From Chondrilla cf. caribensis (taxonomy: Eukaryota; Porifera; Demospongiae; Chondrillida; Chondrillidae): a stretch of DNA of 27,500 nt. Each line of letters starts with the position of its first letter. The first letter of the stretch is position 1. The translations under genes and the position numbers were made by a program. Positions 1-14,949 of the stretch are shown here, in pieces. The stretch is from the NCBI GenBank assembly GCA_964020155.1, contig OZ026565.1:4153553-4181052 (forward strand), in the 5' to 3' direction. The notes beneath the pieces are model-generated. The model saw only the letters and a list, made by a program, of their open reading frames with translations, had not been told where the DNA came from and ran no database searches.

Positions 1-118
1 ACTTGTTTACCATTAAATCCATGTTTACTTGACTAATATTTGTTTACATGTGAAGTGTGTGGGAAAGTTCCACTTGAAATTCCCTCTCTTCTTATAATAG
101 TCCTCTTGCATCTTTCTG

Positions 119-182
119 AGTGTGTGTGTGTGTGTGTGTGTGTGAGTGTGGGTGTTTGTACATGTCGTGTGTGTGTGTGTGT
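119..182. repeat. TG-rich microsatellite in PTEN-A intron
   Basis: Two runs of alternating TG are separated by a short interruption. They lie in the intron upstream of the first copy A exon in the window (positions 1-225 are intron as far as can be seen). Readings of this tract as Cys-Val repeats are artefacts of the dinucleotide. Confidence 0.9.
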
Positions 183-225
183 GTTTGTTATGTACTGCAC
201 TGTATCATTGGACAATCTTCCTCAG

Positions 226-2708
226 GGTGTCACAGTACCCAGTCAAAGAAGGTACGTGTACTACTTTGGATACGCAAACCACAATTCCTTGAGGTACTCC
301 ATCAAGACCTTGTTGCTGAGGAAATTCGTATTCCAAGGTATTCCGAGCTTCAGTTCAGGAGGAGGCTGTTGTGAGTCCACCTTAGTTGCACTACAGGTAT
401 TTGTTGTGTGTACATATATTTTTATATATATATAATTTATACCAGTGACAGGTGCAGTGGTTGCATACTTGTACTATGCACTGTAAGTGTCTATTGTACC
501 TGCATCTTATATACCAGTGTACAGGTATTGGTTAGTGGTAATTAATTGTAGTACTATAATATAATTATTATAAATCACTATGACAGTGAGAAGTAATCAA
601 TTGTTATATGCATATTCCTGTACTATTAAATCAAGTAAAATATCTTTTTTGCACATAGAATGAGATTTTATATTTTTCTGACATGGTACTATTTGCCATG
701 TTCTTCCCCCTTTAGCCGTATCATTTGTGGTCCTGTTGACCAGTACAAAGATATTCACTTCCAAAGTGTATGAATTCAAGAAAGGTGATAATGTTGGTGA
801 AATTGTACTTCATCAAGATCTCCCCCTCTGTGGTGATGTTAGGATAGAGTTCTATCATCATATTAAGTGGTCCTCACAAAAGGTGTGAACACACATGCAT
901 GTATGTACTGTATACTTAAGTACATACATTTGAAAATGTATCTTTTCTGATGTATAGGAGAAAATGTTCCAGTTCTGGTTCAACACATTCTTTGTACCGT
1001 GGCACATGCAGTACCAGGCAGAGGAGGAGAAGAGGGTAGCTGTGGAGGTATGGATGGGGAATACCCTTGATAAGGGAATATATTACTGGCACACACAATG
1101 CTGCTGTTGAGGTAAAGGGTGGGGAATACCATCTATAAGGAGACTATTACTAGCGTACACAATGGGAAAATCCCTTTTTCTTAAAAATTGAATTTTTTTA
1201 TCCATTTGGAGATCTAAAAATCTCTCTCTGTGTGTGTGTGTGGGGGGGGGGGGGTTGAATATTTCCATCTCTCTTTCCTCTCATTCAGACTGAGAATGGT
1301 CACAGCCACCATGGTCAACAGGTGAAGAAGTCTCACCCTATTTCTCGGTCACAGAATCCTCCCACTTTAATGAGACCAGCAGGTCACAGTGGCAATCACG
1401 CTGGTGTGGTGACGGTATCCTCAAATTCTATCACTGATATTGGTACATATGGCTGTGGTTATGTTGTGAGCATTGTCGTGTACGCACGTGTACTGTTTTG
1501 TGTAATCCAGCTCTGAAGTACGTACATCAAATTTACGAGGTGAATTGGCCACCTAATATCAGGAAAGAACAGTTATGTACTGATTTGACAGACATTATAT
1601 TGGTGTTTAGCTCTTGAATCACCAATTTGTCCCTATAAATTGCTCACCAATATTTCCAGCTATACAGCACATATGCTTAATATATACGTACATGCAGATT
1701 GTGCTGAGTGCTTGTTGTTGTAAGATTTGACTGAAACACTACCTTCAACTATGTTCAATGTCACTTTTCTTTTTACCCTTTTGACACTCACTCACCCATA
1801 TCCGTATGTATACACACTACTCAATACAAACACCACTCAATACACACACACCTCAATAAACACACACCTCAATAAACACACCACTCAATACACACACACA
1901 CTACTCAATACATACACTGCAATACACATACACCACTCAATACACACACCACTCAATACACACACTGCTCAATACGCGCACCACTCAATACATGCACCAC
2001 TCTAATGCAGATAATGGTCCCACCACACATGGTGTGCCTCAAGAAAGGCTATCTGCGGCTATGCTGCCCCAGGTCCCTCCCATGGACTATGACATCATAT
2101 TCCCCAAGGACGAACTGGACAAGGCTAATAAGGACAAGAAGAGGTATCCTCCTAATTTCAAGGTAAGTAGCAAAGGTTTTTTAATGCTATCTAACTATAT
2201 TGATTTTAATCATATATAATTCTATTCCTTCGCCCGGTTCATTAATTCATGTTTCAGTTGAAAACTATGAAACATAACACCACCAAATGCTCAACAATTG
2301 GGAACTAGGTACTGTAGAGCGTCCTTGCAGGTCAACAACAACCGTTTTGCTGTGGCTGACTGCCATTTTCAATTTTGATTCACTTTGTCTTCCAGTTTCT
2401 GGAACCAGCAAAATGGTTGATTTGTTTCACATACAACTGAGAGTACGACCATTTATATGCTGTAGATTGTTGTTGTTGTTTTAATAGGCCGTCATCAGTA
2501 AAGTCCACAGGGACGTCAGCTAGTCAAATTTAATACAGTTTGTATGTTTGTTTATTTGTACATGCATCAGTCTAAACCTATGGCACAGAAAGTATACAAG
2601 CGCTCAGGAATTTGGCACCATTACCTCCATGGGTTAAAGGCAAATGTCTCTCATGGAGGTATTCTTCACCTGCCTAAATTCTCTAAACAATTCCTCCCAT
2701 TTTCACAT

Positions 2709-2778
<70 letters not shown>

Positions 2779-3187
2779 TCTCTCTCCCCCTTTCTCCCTC
2801 CCTCCCTCCCTCCCTCCCTCTCTCTCCCTCTCTCTCTCCCCTCTCTCCCTCCCTCCCTCCCTCCCTCTCTCTCCCTCTCTCTCTCCCCCTTTCTCCCTCC
2901 CTCCCTCCCTCCCTCTCTCTCCCTCTCTCTCTCCCCTCTCTCCCTCCCTCCCTCCCTTCCTCTCTCTCCCTCTCTCTTTGATACAGCTCCACATGATTTT
3001 GTCTCCATTCGGCCACCAGAGTTCAAAATCTTCTGAAACTACTGTCATCACTCAAGAAATTGGTGTTGGTCCACCTCAGAAGATACCAGAACCTTCCATA
3101 TCAGCACCTGAGGAGGAAGAGGAGAACTTGTCGGATACTGACTCCGAGAGTGAATGGGACACACCTGGACCTGTAACTAAAATGTAG
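226..3187 (+). CDS. PTEN: PTEN-like phosphatase copy A, 3' exons only (C2 domain and C-terminal tail)
   Basis: Exons read as 226-370, 716-882, 958-1047, 1289-1442, 2011-2162 and 2987-3187 (stop TAG). The first begins GVTVPSQRRYVYY, matching human PTEN from Gly165 (GVTIPSQRRYVYY), the end of the phosphatase domain. Next come C2 pieces: LPLCGDVRIEFYHH (human LPVCGDIKVEFFHK), EKMFQFWFNTFFVPW (human DKMFHFWVNTFFIPG) and [18 protein letters not shown] (human [20 protein letters not shown]). The tail is acidic (EEEEENLSDTDSESEWDTPG) and ends in TKM, close to the human PDZ ligand TKV. Exon 716-882 is 167 nt, the same as human exon 7. The donor at 1442 was chosen because phase 1 is needed for the next exon; it is weak (GTACAT) and uncertain. 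Exons for the catalytic half would lie left of the window, or may not exist. All six exons are open, so the segment does not look decayed. Confidence 0.88.
1242..1254 (+). repeat. Poly-G run before PTEN-A exon 1289
   Basis: Thirteen consecutive G follow a short TG run 34 bases before the acceptor at 1288. Copy B has 14 G at 11691-11704 in the same place. Such a G run could form a quadruplex in pre-mRNA; that is inference. Confidence 0.7.
1797..2000 (+). repeat. ACTCAATACACAC minisatellite in PTEN-A intron
   Basis: Imperfect tandem units of about 13-18 bases built on CACTCAATACACACAC fill the end of the intron and stop 10 bases before the acceptor at 2010. Copy B has a matching array at 12244-12432 with a different number and order of units. 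Confidence 0.85.
2711..2978 (+). repeat. CT/CCCT microsatellite forming a giant polypyrimidine tract
   Basis: About 265 bases of uninterrupted pyrimidine: first (TC)n, then blocks of CCCTCCCT alternating with TCTCTCTC. A block containing CCCCTTTCTCCC is itself repeated near 2785 and 2883, a higher-order pattern. The tract ends 8 bases before the AG of the last PTEN-A exon (2987), so it is in effect the polypyrimidine tract of that acceptor. Confidence 0.95.
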
Positions 3188-3528
3188 AATAAGCAGGTGT
3201 GTGTGTGTGTGTGTGCGTGTGGATTTGCATGTATGCAAGTTGTACATGTAATTGTTGTATCCTGGTGTACATTAGTGAATGACTGTGTATACAATTAATC
3301 CTAGCCATGAAAACCTCTCTGATGACCTGTGCTACATGGCTGAAATGCACAGTTCTTCCTTGGATCCACTCTTCAATACAAGCATGTGTTATATCACCTT
3401 TAGAAAGGGTCCCTTTCCTGTGTTTCTCTCCTAAAGCTGATATAGTCAACAGGTATCCCTTGCTAACCTTTTTGTAGCTAATATTATCTATCAGTTGTCA
3501 CATTTGGAGATTTTAGGAATGCAAAAGA

Positions 3529-3780
3529 AATGTATCCCAGTCAATCTCTTTGATTTTGCCACCCATCAGGATACAATGTCATGTGTTGTTGAGAAAATCT
3601 GTTTGGATTCAAGAGCATTGAGAAACGTAGTCTGGTGAAGAGAGTCCTTAATTAGATGAAGAACTCTAGCTAGTCTTCAACAGACTGCATTTCCCAACAC
3701 TCCCAAATCCAAATGAATTTTCTTAACAATGTACATGGAATGTTGCAGTCCAAAATCCCCACTTGATCCAGGATACATGT
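3529..3780. repeat. Imperfect inverted repeat (foldback/MITE-like), copy A version
   Basis: Left sequence TGTATCCC... and right sequence ...GGATACATG form outer ends. The inner arms (about 3586-3650 and 3659-3731) pair over some 65 bases around a short loop near 3651-3658. No coding capacity. The homologous element in copy B lies at 14012-14256, with its core apparently flipped. Confidence 0.75.
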
Positions 3781-4636
3781 CTGTGTGTGTGTGCATGTCT
3801 GTGTGCACGAATGTATGCATATTATTAGTCGATACAGTGCGACATGCTTAGTATATAAATACTCTAGCACACACTCCTGGTTAGTGAGTATACACTTCAC
3901 TCAGTCCCTAGCTCATGTACACTATGTCAACCAGTACTGATAGTAAGTACCTCTGATAAGAAGTACAGATTTGGTGTACTCTCCAAGGTACTAGCTAAAC
4001 AATTTGCACTGTATTTGTTTTAATCCTAACGATATTCCAAAATTTCAATATTATGTGGTCATAGTGTGATGCTATGGCAAACACACTGGAGGTAATTAAT
4101 ATGTCTATATATTCTTATTTCTCATAGACTCATAGATGGATAGAGGATTGTATTTGCTTGACTTGCACTAATGATGTAATCATCAATTATACTCATTTTT
4201 GTACACGTATTTCTGATAAGTACATATTATTTCTCGGCTTCCTACTGAAAAAGATCCAAAATTAGTATTTTCTGTTCATTTTTAATATTCAATTTTGGTA
4301 ATTAATGAATTATTCAGTTTTATATACCCTTATATGTACATGCAGCTACACATCAAAACTTCTCCAATTTTCTATATCACGATCAATTATATAATTAGAC
4401 AATTTTAATTCAAAATAATGACGACATAATATTATAATCATATCATTATTATTATATTATCTGGATATTATTACATATATTAATAAAACAGTGTACATGT
4501 GGAGGGTGCTGACAATGAGTGGACGGGCTGTAATTTGTCGTACATTATTAACATGATGGGTTGATTGAAGGGTGGGGAGGGAGGAGAGGAGGGGATGTTT
4601 GAGACTCCACTGACTCGGCCAGATTATAATAAGTAA

Positions 4637-5109
4637 AGATATTAGTATGTGCCTGTGGACACTTGGTGTTTATACTACTGAGATAACATTCTTTTATATT
4701 TGCACATGTGTGTTACTCTACTGTAGAAAATTAATGAATCTCGAGTATTGAGTACAAGTTACTGTAAATACTTCACAATTAATGTAGTGGTAATACTGTC
4801 CAATGCATTATATATAGTAATTCCCTGTCGAGGTTCCATTCTTCCCTTCCTTGTAGACTGAATCACAGGGCCGCAATGTCCTTATGACTTGTATCGGTAG
4901 TTCCCATTAATTCACACGTGTCAACATCATAGTTACTTAATCAAATTGATGTGGGGGTACATATACCATACTCATGGAAATAAAAGTAGTTGGAATTAAA
5001 TGATAATTAATTAGTAGTTAAATTGGTAGTTCTCATTAATTCTGTTTATCTTTTTAAATTGGCAATAATAATCATTGCATAAAGAATATATTGAATGCAA
5101 GCATGATTT
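4637..5109. other. Intergenic, AT-rich, no feature seen
   Basis: No open frame with recognisable protein similarity, no tandem repeat and no clear hairpin was found. This segment lies after the end of duplication unit A. Confidence 0.6.
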
Positions 5110-6190
5110 AAGTTGGAGGATGTTGCCCTCTGCTATTGCCAGGGTGATGAACTCTGGCTGGAAGGTGTGATGGGCAGGTGTTCTGGTCCCTCGGATGGCA
5201 GTGATGACAATTTCAATAGACTAAGGGACATACGGCATGCATCTAAGCCATTTCATTGTTTCTGCATAGGGGACTTCTCTCTTGTGGGATAGCAATGATG
5301 CAGGCTTCTTTATAGTTACGGTTGTGCTTGAACCCATTCCTTCTGTTGCTGCAAAGACAAGAGGAACAAATGATGCATGTTCTACTTCTCGAACCTATTG
5401 ATCGTAGAATCTGTGCTTTTCTGGCTCGTATTTATGATAGACAGATCTGAGAGGTGCATTCATTCTGGTTTGTTGCTGCTAGAGGATTGAAGACTTGTGT
5501 ATCAAAAAATGCATCCTGCATGGCCAGTTTGCCAAAAACCACTACATCTGATGTCCAGTCTGCCATTGGCTTGAGTTTGCATTTCTTATTTCTAGGATTC
5601 CTAGTGAGTGGTTGGAGAGATGGCTCAATCTATAGGTGTTAGAGCAAACCTCTGAAATGAGAGAAGCAAGAAGAAGCAGGTAGATCTCTGATGTTGTTAT
5701 GATGATGGATAGGGTGACCACCTATACTTGGCGATTGAGGGCATGCTGAACATGACTGTTATGGCCACAAACACAAGTTGTGGCCATGTTGGCAGGATGG
5801 CATCCATAACAAATTGCCAAGGCATCATGAAAGGCTCCTTTGTGTAGAGCAAAACTGTGGTCCTCTACTAGTAAGTTAGTTAGCCATGATGATGCTCCTC
5901 GTTCTTGCACCAAGGTATCTGCTCTTTGGTTAGCTTTTGTGTTTGACTTCACGATCTCTTCAATTTGCCTTGGCTACATCTGCTTTTTTGTTTTTCTAGT
6001 GAACACCCAGTCTTGCTTTGTGCTGTACCTCTTTGATTACTGGCTCTTAGGTTCTTGTCTCCTTCGATGGACTCAAGAAGAGTCAGCACAAGAGAGTTAT
6101 CAAATTCTTAGTGTGTCTTCTCATTGCATGGAATTTTGATTCCTAACCCACCCAGTTTCAGTGGAAGACTGAATAGTCTTCTGTCGGTGT
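5110..6190 (-). pseudogene. Decayed retroelement ORF (C-terminal part of a reverse-transcriptase polyprotein family)
   Basis: Read on the minus strand, collinear fragments recall the C-terminal region of a retroelement protein common in invertebrate genomes. From high to low coordinates they are LPLKLGGLGIKIPCN (about 6125-6170), QERGASSWLT and ALHKGAFHDALAICYG (about 5800-5910), ATTCVCGHNSHVQHAL (about 5735-5785), RLDI and DTQVFNPLA (about 5480-5570), and VREVEHASFVPLVFAATEG (about 5335-5395) then YAETMKWLRC (about 5240-5270). In-frame stops (after EKTH, before DTQVFNP, before VREVEH), frame shifts and a missing segment between VQHAL and RLDI show it is dead. The family resemblance is from memory, not a search. 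The catalytic reverse-transcriptase core is not visible, so this is a truncated relic. Confidence 0.7.
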
Positions 6191-6484
6191 CAATATCGAT
6201 GTGCTGCTTTCCCATTAATTCTGTGTACCATGTTTATATTATCCATGTGACTGACTACATTAAAATTAAACTTCCTACAAAGTAGACTTTCTTTTTTGAT
6301 TTGTTTATAACGTATAGCAGGCTGTTTTGTATAAGCTTACCTTTTAGTTACTTAACAGATTTTCATTTTGTATTATTTATCATGTATTTCCATCAGCTGA
6401 TACAAACATCGACAATAAACAAATTATATGGTGGATCTTTCTGGCTATACTGCCATTCACAATCACCGGAAATCTATAAAAATA

Positions 6485-6516
<32 letters not shown>

Positions 6517-6737
6517 AATAAAAATAATAATAATAATAGTAATAAATCACACCGACTATTCCTTGATGTATTATTATTTTATCATTATTGTAAGTGTAAT
6601 CATAGTATTTATATCATTAGTATTATAATATATATTAATTAATTAATAATGATAATAATAGTAATAATAATAATAATAAACGTATATATTATGTATATAT
6701 AGCGTCTTTTCAATTGGGAGTCAGACTTCCATTGCTA
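6191..6737. other. AT-rich spacer with (GAT)n and (AAT)n runs
   Basis: Between the retroelement relic and the kinase. It includes (GAT)n at 6484-6517 followed by AAT/TAA-rich sequence to about 6680. Nothing looks coding. Confidence 0.7.
6684..6702 (+). promoter_or_regulatory. Possible TATA element upstream of kinase
   Basis: Overlapping TATATA and GTATATATAG strings lie 36-54 bases before the kinase ATG. In such AT-rich DNA this may be chance, and it would give a very short 5' leader. Confidence 0.2.
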
Positions 6738-7598
6738 ATGGCTGCCCTCGAACGTAAACTCTCTGGTTACTTTCGACCCGTTCCTCCTTCGCTGAGGATA
6801 GGTTCAGAGATCAATCGAGGTGTCTACGGTACTGTCCACGAGGGAGAACTGGATGGTCGTCCGGTTGCTGTCAAGAGAATACACCGACTTCTCCTCGAAG
6901 CGCCCAGTGGGCAGAAAGACACGTGGGAAAGAGTCGTGCATTTCGAGAAGGAGTGTCGTCTCCTGGAAAGACTGAAGCATCCCCATATCGTCGGATTTTC
7001 GGGAGCTTTCTACGATGATAAAAGCGAGGAGCCCATCCTTGTGATGGAGTGGATGAAGGAGAACCTGAGGGATCTTATCGATCGTGAAGGGCAACTGAGT
7101 CTTCGTCGACAGCTTCAAATTAGCTTGGAAATAGCGATCGGTTTGGAGTTCTTGCACAGTCTGTCCGCCATCCATTGCGACCTTAACGACAAGAACGTGA
7201 TGCTGAGTGAAGAAGGCGTGGTGAAACTCGGTGACCTAGGACTGTCCCGGTTGAAGGAGAAATCGATCAGTACAGCTCAACCAGGAGCGTTTCCCTTCAT
7301 GCCCCCAGAGGCTCTGAGAGATAAGCCTCACTACACAAAGGAGATCGACATGTTCTCCCTGGGTGTGTTGATGTTGGAGATATGTACAGGATGTTCCCCC
7401 GTGGTGAAGCTGATTGGAGGTACCAAGTCAGAGGTAGTGAGACGCAAGGAGGATCTGTCAAGGCTACCCAATGATCACCCGCTGAAGAAACAAATTCTTC
7501 TGTGTTTGAATGACACCTACAAGGATCGTCCATCTGCCACACAAGTTCGTCGAGACATTGAAACCCAATTGGTACGTTTGTGGTTGAGTATCCTGTAA
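6738..7598 (+). CDS. TKL-like protein kinase catalytic domain, non-RD type, single exon
   Basis: 286 residues from ATG 6738 (MAALERKL). The frame is open a little upstream but has no earlier ATG nearby. Protein kinase motifs in order: a degenerate glycine loop NRGVYGTV (26-33, first Gly replaced by Asn), AVKRI with catalytic Lys46, helix-C Glu near 72 in FEKECRLL, hinge LVMEWM (101-106), catalytic loop HCDLNDKN (146-153; Asp148 and Asn153 kept, the usual HRD Arg replaced by Cys), DLG in place of DFG (166-168), PPE in place of APE (189-191), DMFSLGVLMLEICTG (204-218) and RPSA (264-267). The domain is essentially the whole protein. Base composition is clearly GC-richer than the flanks. It should be an active Ser/Thr or dual-specificity kinase; substrate unknown. 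The last codons (VRLWLSIL) may be intron read-through, because GTACGT follows Leu278 at 7572; see the fusion finding. A TKL assignment is likely but not proven. Confidence 0.9.
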   Translation: MAALERKLSGYFRPVPPSLRIGSEINRGVYGTVHEGELDGRPVAVKRIHRLLLEAPSGQKDTWERVVHFEKECRLLERLKHPHIVGFSGAFYDDKSEEPILVMEWMKENLRDLIDREGQLSLRRQLQISLEIAIGLEFLHSLSAIHCDLNDKNVMLSEEGVVKLGDLGLSRLKEKSISTAQPGAFPFMPPEALRDKPHYTKEIDMFSLGVLMLEICTGCSPVVKLIGGTKSEVVRRKEDLSRLPNDHPLKKQILLCLNDTYKDRPSATQVRRDIETQLVRLWLSIL

Positions 7599-8449
7599 AT
7601 GAAACGCCCTTGCCGTGCCTTGCCGGTGTTATTTGAACACTTTAGGCTAGGCAGCTGCTTGTCTCCATGTGATAATAGCTCTTTTATAAAACAAAACTGG
7701 TGAAAATTAATTCTGCTGTTTTTCATCAATTTGATGAATATGAATGAAGTAAACAATTGCAATATCATGTACTACCCACGTACTGGCAAACATTTAACAT
7801 ATTAAAGCCTTTTGTTGAAAAGTATGTATTGTATTGAAAGTTAACATGCAGTATCAGCGTAATAGCTATTCCCTCCATGTTTGGACACTGGGCATACGTA
7901 GGGCTCAGGAGTATCACAGATATACAGAGCAATTCTCAATTTGTGTGGGGACCCAAGCTTGTAGATAGGTTGTTGTTCAGATATTATATAGCTACATATG
8001 TATATAGCAGGTGAAATTTATTCCAAACATATATCTCCACGTATATAATTTTATATCCAAGAGTTTCAGCTGCTTCATGGAACATTTGCAATGATCTGAG
8101 ATTTGGCATAAACAGGCATGCTCACTAAAGATTCCCAATTAATGTGATAATACAGGTGGATATAGATGAAATCCGACCACATGCAACAACTGTCACAGAA
8201 ATTCATTCACATCTGTACCATTAAACATGAAGTTATGTACATCTATGGAAGGTTGTTGGATCAATTCCACCACTGTGGCATGCAACCACATAATTCCCTC
8301 AAGTCTGTAAACAGTGTTATGTTATTTACGCTTCAAAGCTCATGAAAGTCAAACTATGAAGACCTACAAATCATACTTGTTTCAATTGATCCTGGTGAGG
8401 CTCACTAAATAAATACGCTAAGATAATAACATTCTTCTGTTACTGTTAG
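7599..8449 (+). other. Non-coding interval between kinase and candidate exon
   Basis: No coding signal. Two possible poly(A) hexamers occur, ATTAAA at 7801 and AATAAA at 8408. If used, the kinase would be a separate transcript; if not, the interval could be an 878-nt intron (7572-8449). Confidence 0.5.
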
Positions 8450-8495
8450 GAACCTGACAAGAAAGGACGTGAAGCAAAGAAAACGGTTAACTGGG
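8450..8495 (+). other. Candidate 46-nt exon linking kinase and PTEN-B
   Basis: Flanked by a good acceptor (TTCTGTTACTGTTAG) and a donor (GTATGT). Read in phase 0 it encodes EPDKKGREAKKTVNW plus one G. The leftover base combines with GT at 9091 to make Gly, then Asp and the PTEN-B Met. It could be a coding linker, the last kinase exon or a 5' leader exon of PTEN-B. It was recognised only from splice signals and a charged, coding-like composition. Confidence 0.45.
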
Positions 8496-8683
8496 GTATG
8501 TTTGCACAGCCACTGCATATTTATTAAGAGTTGCTACTTAGTATATGGTACCACTATGCATAAATACACAGTGCAAATTCTTTATGTTTGTATGTTCAAA
8601 AGTGGCTGCTGCATGTAGCATTGTTAGTACTACGTGCATGCAGTCTTGAATTTGTGGATTTCTCTTACTTGCATACAAATGTT

Positions 8684-8693
8684 GGACATGTCC
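8684..8693. promoter_or_regulatory. GGACATGTCC palindrome (p53-family half-site pattern)
   Basis: The decamer matches RRRCWWGYYY and lies about 400 bases before the PTEN-B ATG. No second adjacent half-site is obvious. The same decamer recurs at 25115 and 26289. Confidence 0.3.
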
Positions 8694-9095
8694 ATTAACA
8701 CTTTATTGCTGATTTTCCTATCATTTTTCACCTTTGTAGTTTTCTCCAGGTTTCTATCTTAAATTAATTAACTTTCTACATGATTTCGCATATTAGCTAC
8801 ACTTTAGTGCATGTTTGTTCAGATTTGTTCTGAATCTGTTTTCATGGAAAATTCGTTGAACAAAATGGACAATTTTCAAGGAAGTCACGTAAACAGCCCT
8901 AATTGCGAATGATAATGTCTGTAGGTACATACACTGTACATCATGTGTGCATAGCTCTATACTATACTATAGCTCTTTGTGAATGTTTACATATTAATAA
9001 TTGTACTATCGTCATCTGCACCATGTACTGTAGGCATGTACGTACTTATGTACATGGTTGTTCACTCTACTGGTGTATCCCTCAATGCAGGTGAT

Positions 9096-13489
<4,394 letters not shown>

Positions 13490-13496
13490 AATAAAC

Positions 13497-13553
<57 letters not shown>
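13490..13553 (+). terminator. Possible PTEN-B poly(A) signal: AATAAA at the stop codon followed by a (GT)n element
   Basis: AATAAA occupies 13490-13495, immediately after the TAG stop. A (GT)n tract at about 13499-13553 could serve as the GU-rich downstream element. In copy A the hexamer is AATAAG and the GT run is short. A 3' UTR of only a few bases would be unusual, so a site further downstream may be used instead. Confidence 0.4.
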
Positions 13554-13557
<4 letters not shown>

Positions 13558-13736
13558 CAATGAGAGTGAATGGGACACATCAGGATTTCCAAAAGTGTAG
13601 AATAGGCAGGTATGTGGGCGTGTGTGGGTGGGTTTGCATGTATGCAAGTTGTACATGTAAGTGTTGTATTCTGGTGTACATTAGTGAATGACTGTGTATA
13701 CAATATTTGTATTATTACACTATTATCCAATAGAAA

Positions 13737-13763
13737 TGTGTTTTCCAATTCTTGGAAAACACA
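13737..13763. repeat. Perfect 12-bp hairpin (TGTGTTTTCCAA, loop TTC)
   Basis: The arms are exactly complementary with a 3-base loop. It lies inside an insertion of about 80 bases that copy A lacks: A joins at TATACAATTAATC near 3290. The function is unknown. Confidence 0.75.
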
Positions 13764-14011
13764 GAGCCTTGTTCGCAATCAATTAATCTTAGCAATGAAA
13801 ACCTCTCTGACGACCTATGCTACATGGCTGAAATGTCCGCGTTTTTCCTTGGATCCACTCTTCAATGCAAGCATGTGTACTTACATCACCTCAAGGAAGG
13901 GATCCTTTTCTGTGTTTCCTTCCTAAGTCTATTATAGTCAACAGGTATCCTGATGACCCCATTGCTTTATTGATTATTTGTCACATTTGGAGATTTTAGG
14001 GATGCAAGCGA

Positions 14012-14256
14012 TATGTATCCCAGCCGGTCTCCTTGATGTTGCCCCCCATCAGGATACATGTGTTGTGGAGTAGATCCATTTGGATTTGGGAGTGTTGGGA
14101 AATGCAGGCTAGTGAAGACTAGAGTTCTTCGTCTGATTAAGAACTCTCTTCACCAGACTGCGTTTCTCAGCACTCCTGAATCCAAACGGATTCTCTCCAC
14201 AACAGTTGCATGGGAAGGTCGCAGTCCGAAATCCCCACTTGATCCAGGATACATGT
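14012..14256. repeat. Imperfect inverted repeat (foldback/MITE-like), copy B version
   Basis: Arms at about 14061-14130 and 14138-14205 pair around the loop near CGTCTGATT, with TGTATCC/GGATACA near the outer ends. The left arm carries GGGAAATGCAGGCTAGTG and the right arm the less altered CACCAGACTGCGTTTCTC. In copy A these two arm types are on the opposite sides. Confidence 0.75.
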
Positions 14257-14949
14257 CTGTACATGTATTTGTGCATGTCTGTGTGTACGAATGCATGCAT
14301 ATTAGTTGATGCAGTTCAACATGCTTAGTATATAGACCGCAGCTCATGTACGCTATGTCAACTTAACCAGTACTATAATAGTAATACTGATAATACTGAT
14401 GGACAGGTGATACAAATACTATAAGTACCTCTGATAAGAAGTACATATTTGGTGTGCTCTCCAAGGTACTAGCTAAACAATTTGCACTGTTTCTCATTAT
14501 TGCTTATGATAATGAAGATTTCAATATTATATGGTCATACTATGTTGCTATGGCAAACACACTGCAGGTAATTATTATCATTGCTCTTATTTCTCATAGA
14601 TTCATATTACATGGATGGAGGATTGTATTTGCTTCACTTGCATTAATAATGTAATCATCAATTATACTCATTTTTGTATCTATTAATATGTATTTCTGAT
14701 AAGTACGTATCATTTCTTGACACCCTACTGAAAAGGATCCAAAATTAGTATTCCCTTTCAGTTACTCATTACATTCAATTTTATATCCTTATATGTACAC
14801 ATGCAGCTACACATGCAACTTTTCCTTTTTTTGGACAAGTTATTTTAATTATTATAAATAGGCAATTTCAGTTCCAAATAATAACATGATAATAATATTA
14901 TTATCAATAATATTATGTATATCTGTGTAATATATATAATATATATAAA

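Larger units (their letters stand above)
205..4636 (+). repeat. Segmental duplication, unit A (paired with about 10715-16192)
   Basis: Exons, introns and downstream flank of copy A reappear in the same order and orientation about 10.5 kb further on. Introns are also nearly identical, for example 431-620 against 10945-11140, so the duplication is genomic and fairly recent. Similarity fades just upstream of exon 226 and after about 4636 (the AGGAGAGGAGGG stretch followed by CTGACT). Both ends were placed by eye. Confidence 0.85.

Noticed and set aside
1322..1516. Frame continuing past the PTEN-A exon to a stop at 1516, suggesting a truncated protein
   Set aside because: The downstream exons (2011-2162, 2987-3187) match PTEN and both copies conserve the arrangement, so an intron is more likely, though the donor at 1443 is weak.
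2544..3051. Ser-Leu-Pro-rich and Arg-Glu-Gly-rich open frames over the CT repeat
   Set aside because: They are translations of the microsatellite; the real signal is the PTEN exon starting at 2987.
5454..6139. Plus-strand ORFs in the retroelement region
   Set aside because: Only the minus strand shows collinear retroelement fragments.
6804..7542. Minus-strand open frames inside the kinase
   Set aside because: They are shadows of the plus-strand kinase frame, which carries all the motifs.
13752..13937. Small ORF after PTEN-B (MENTEPCSQS...)
   Set aside because: The copy A equivalent is disrupted and no family is recognised; probably downstream flank.
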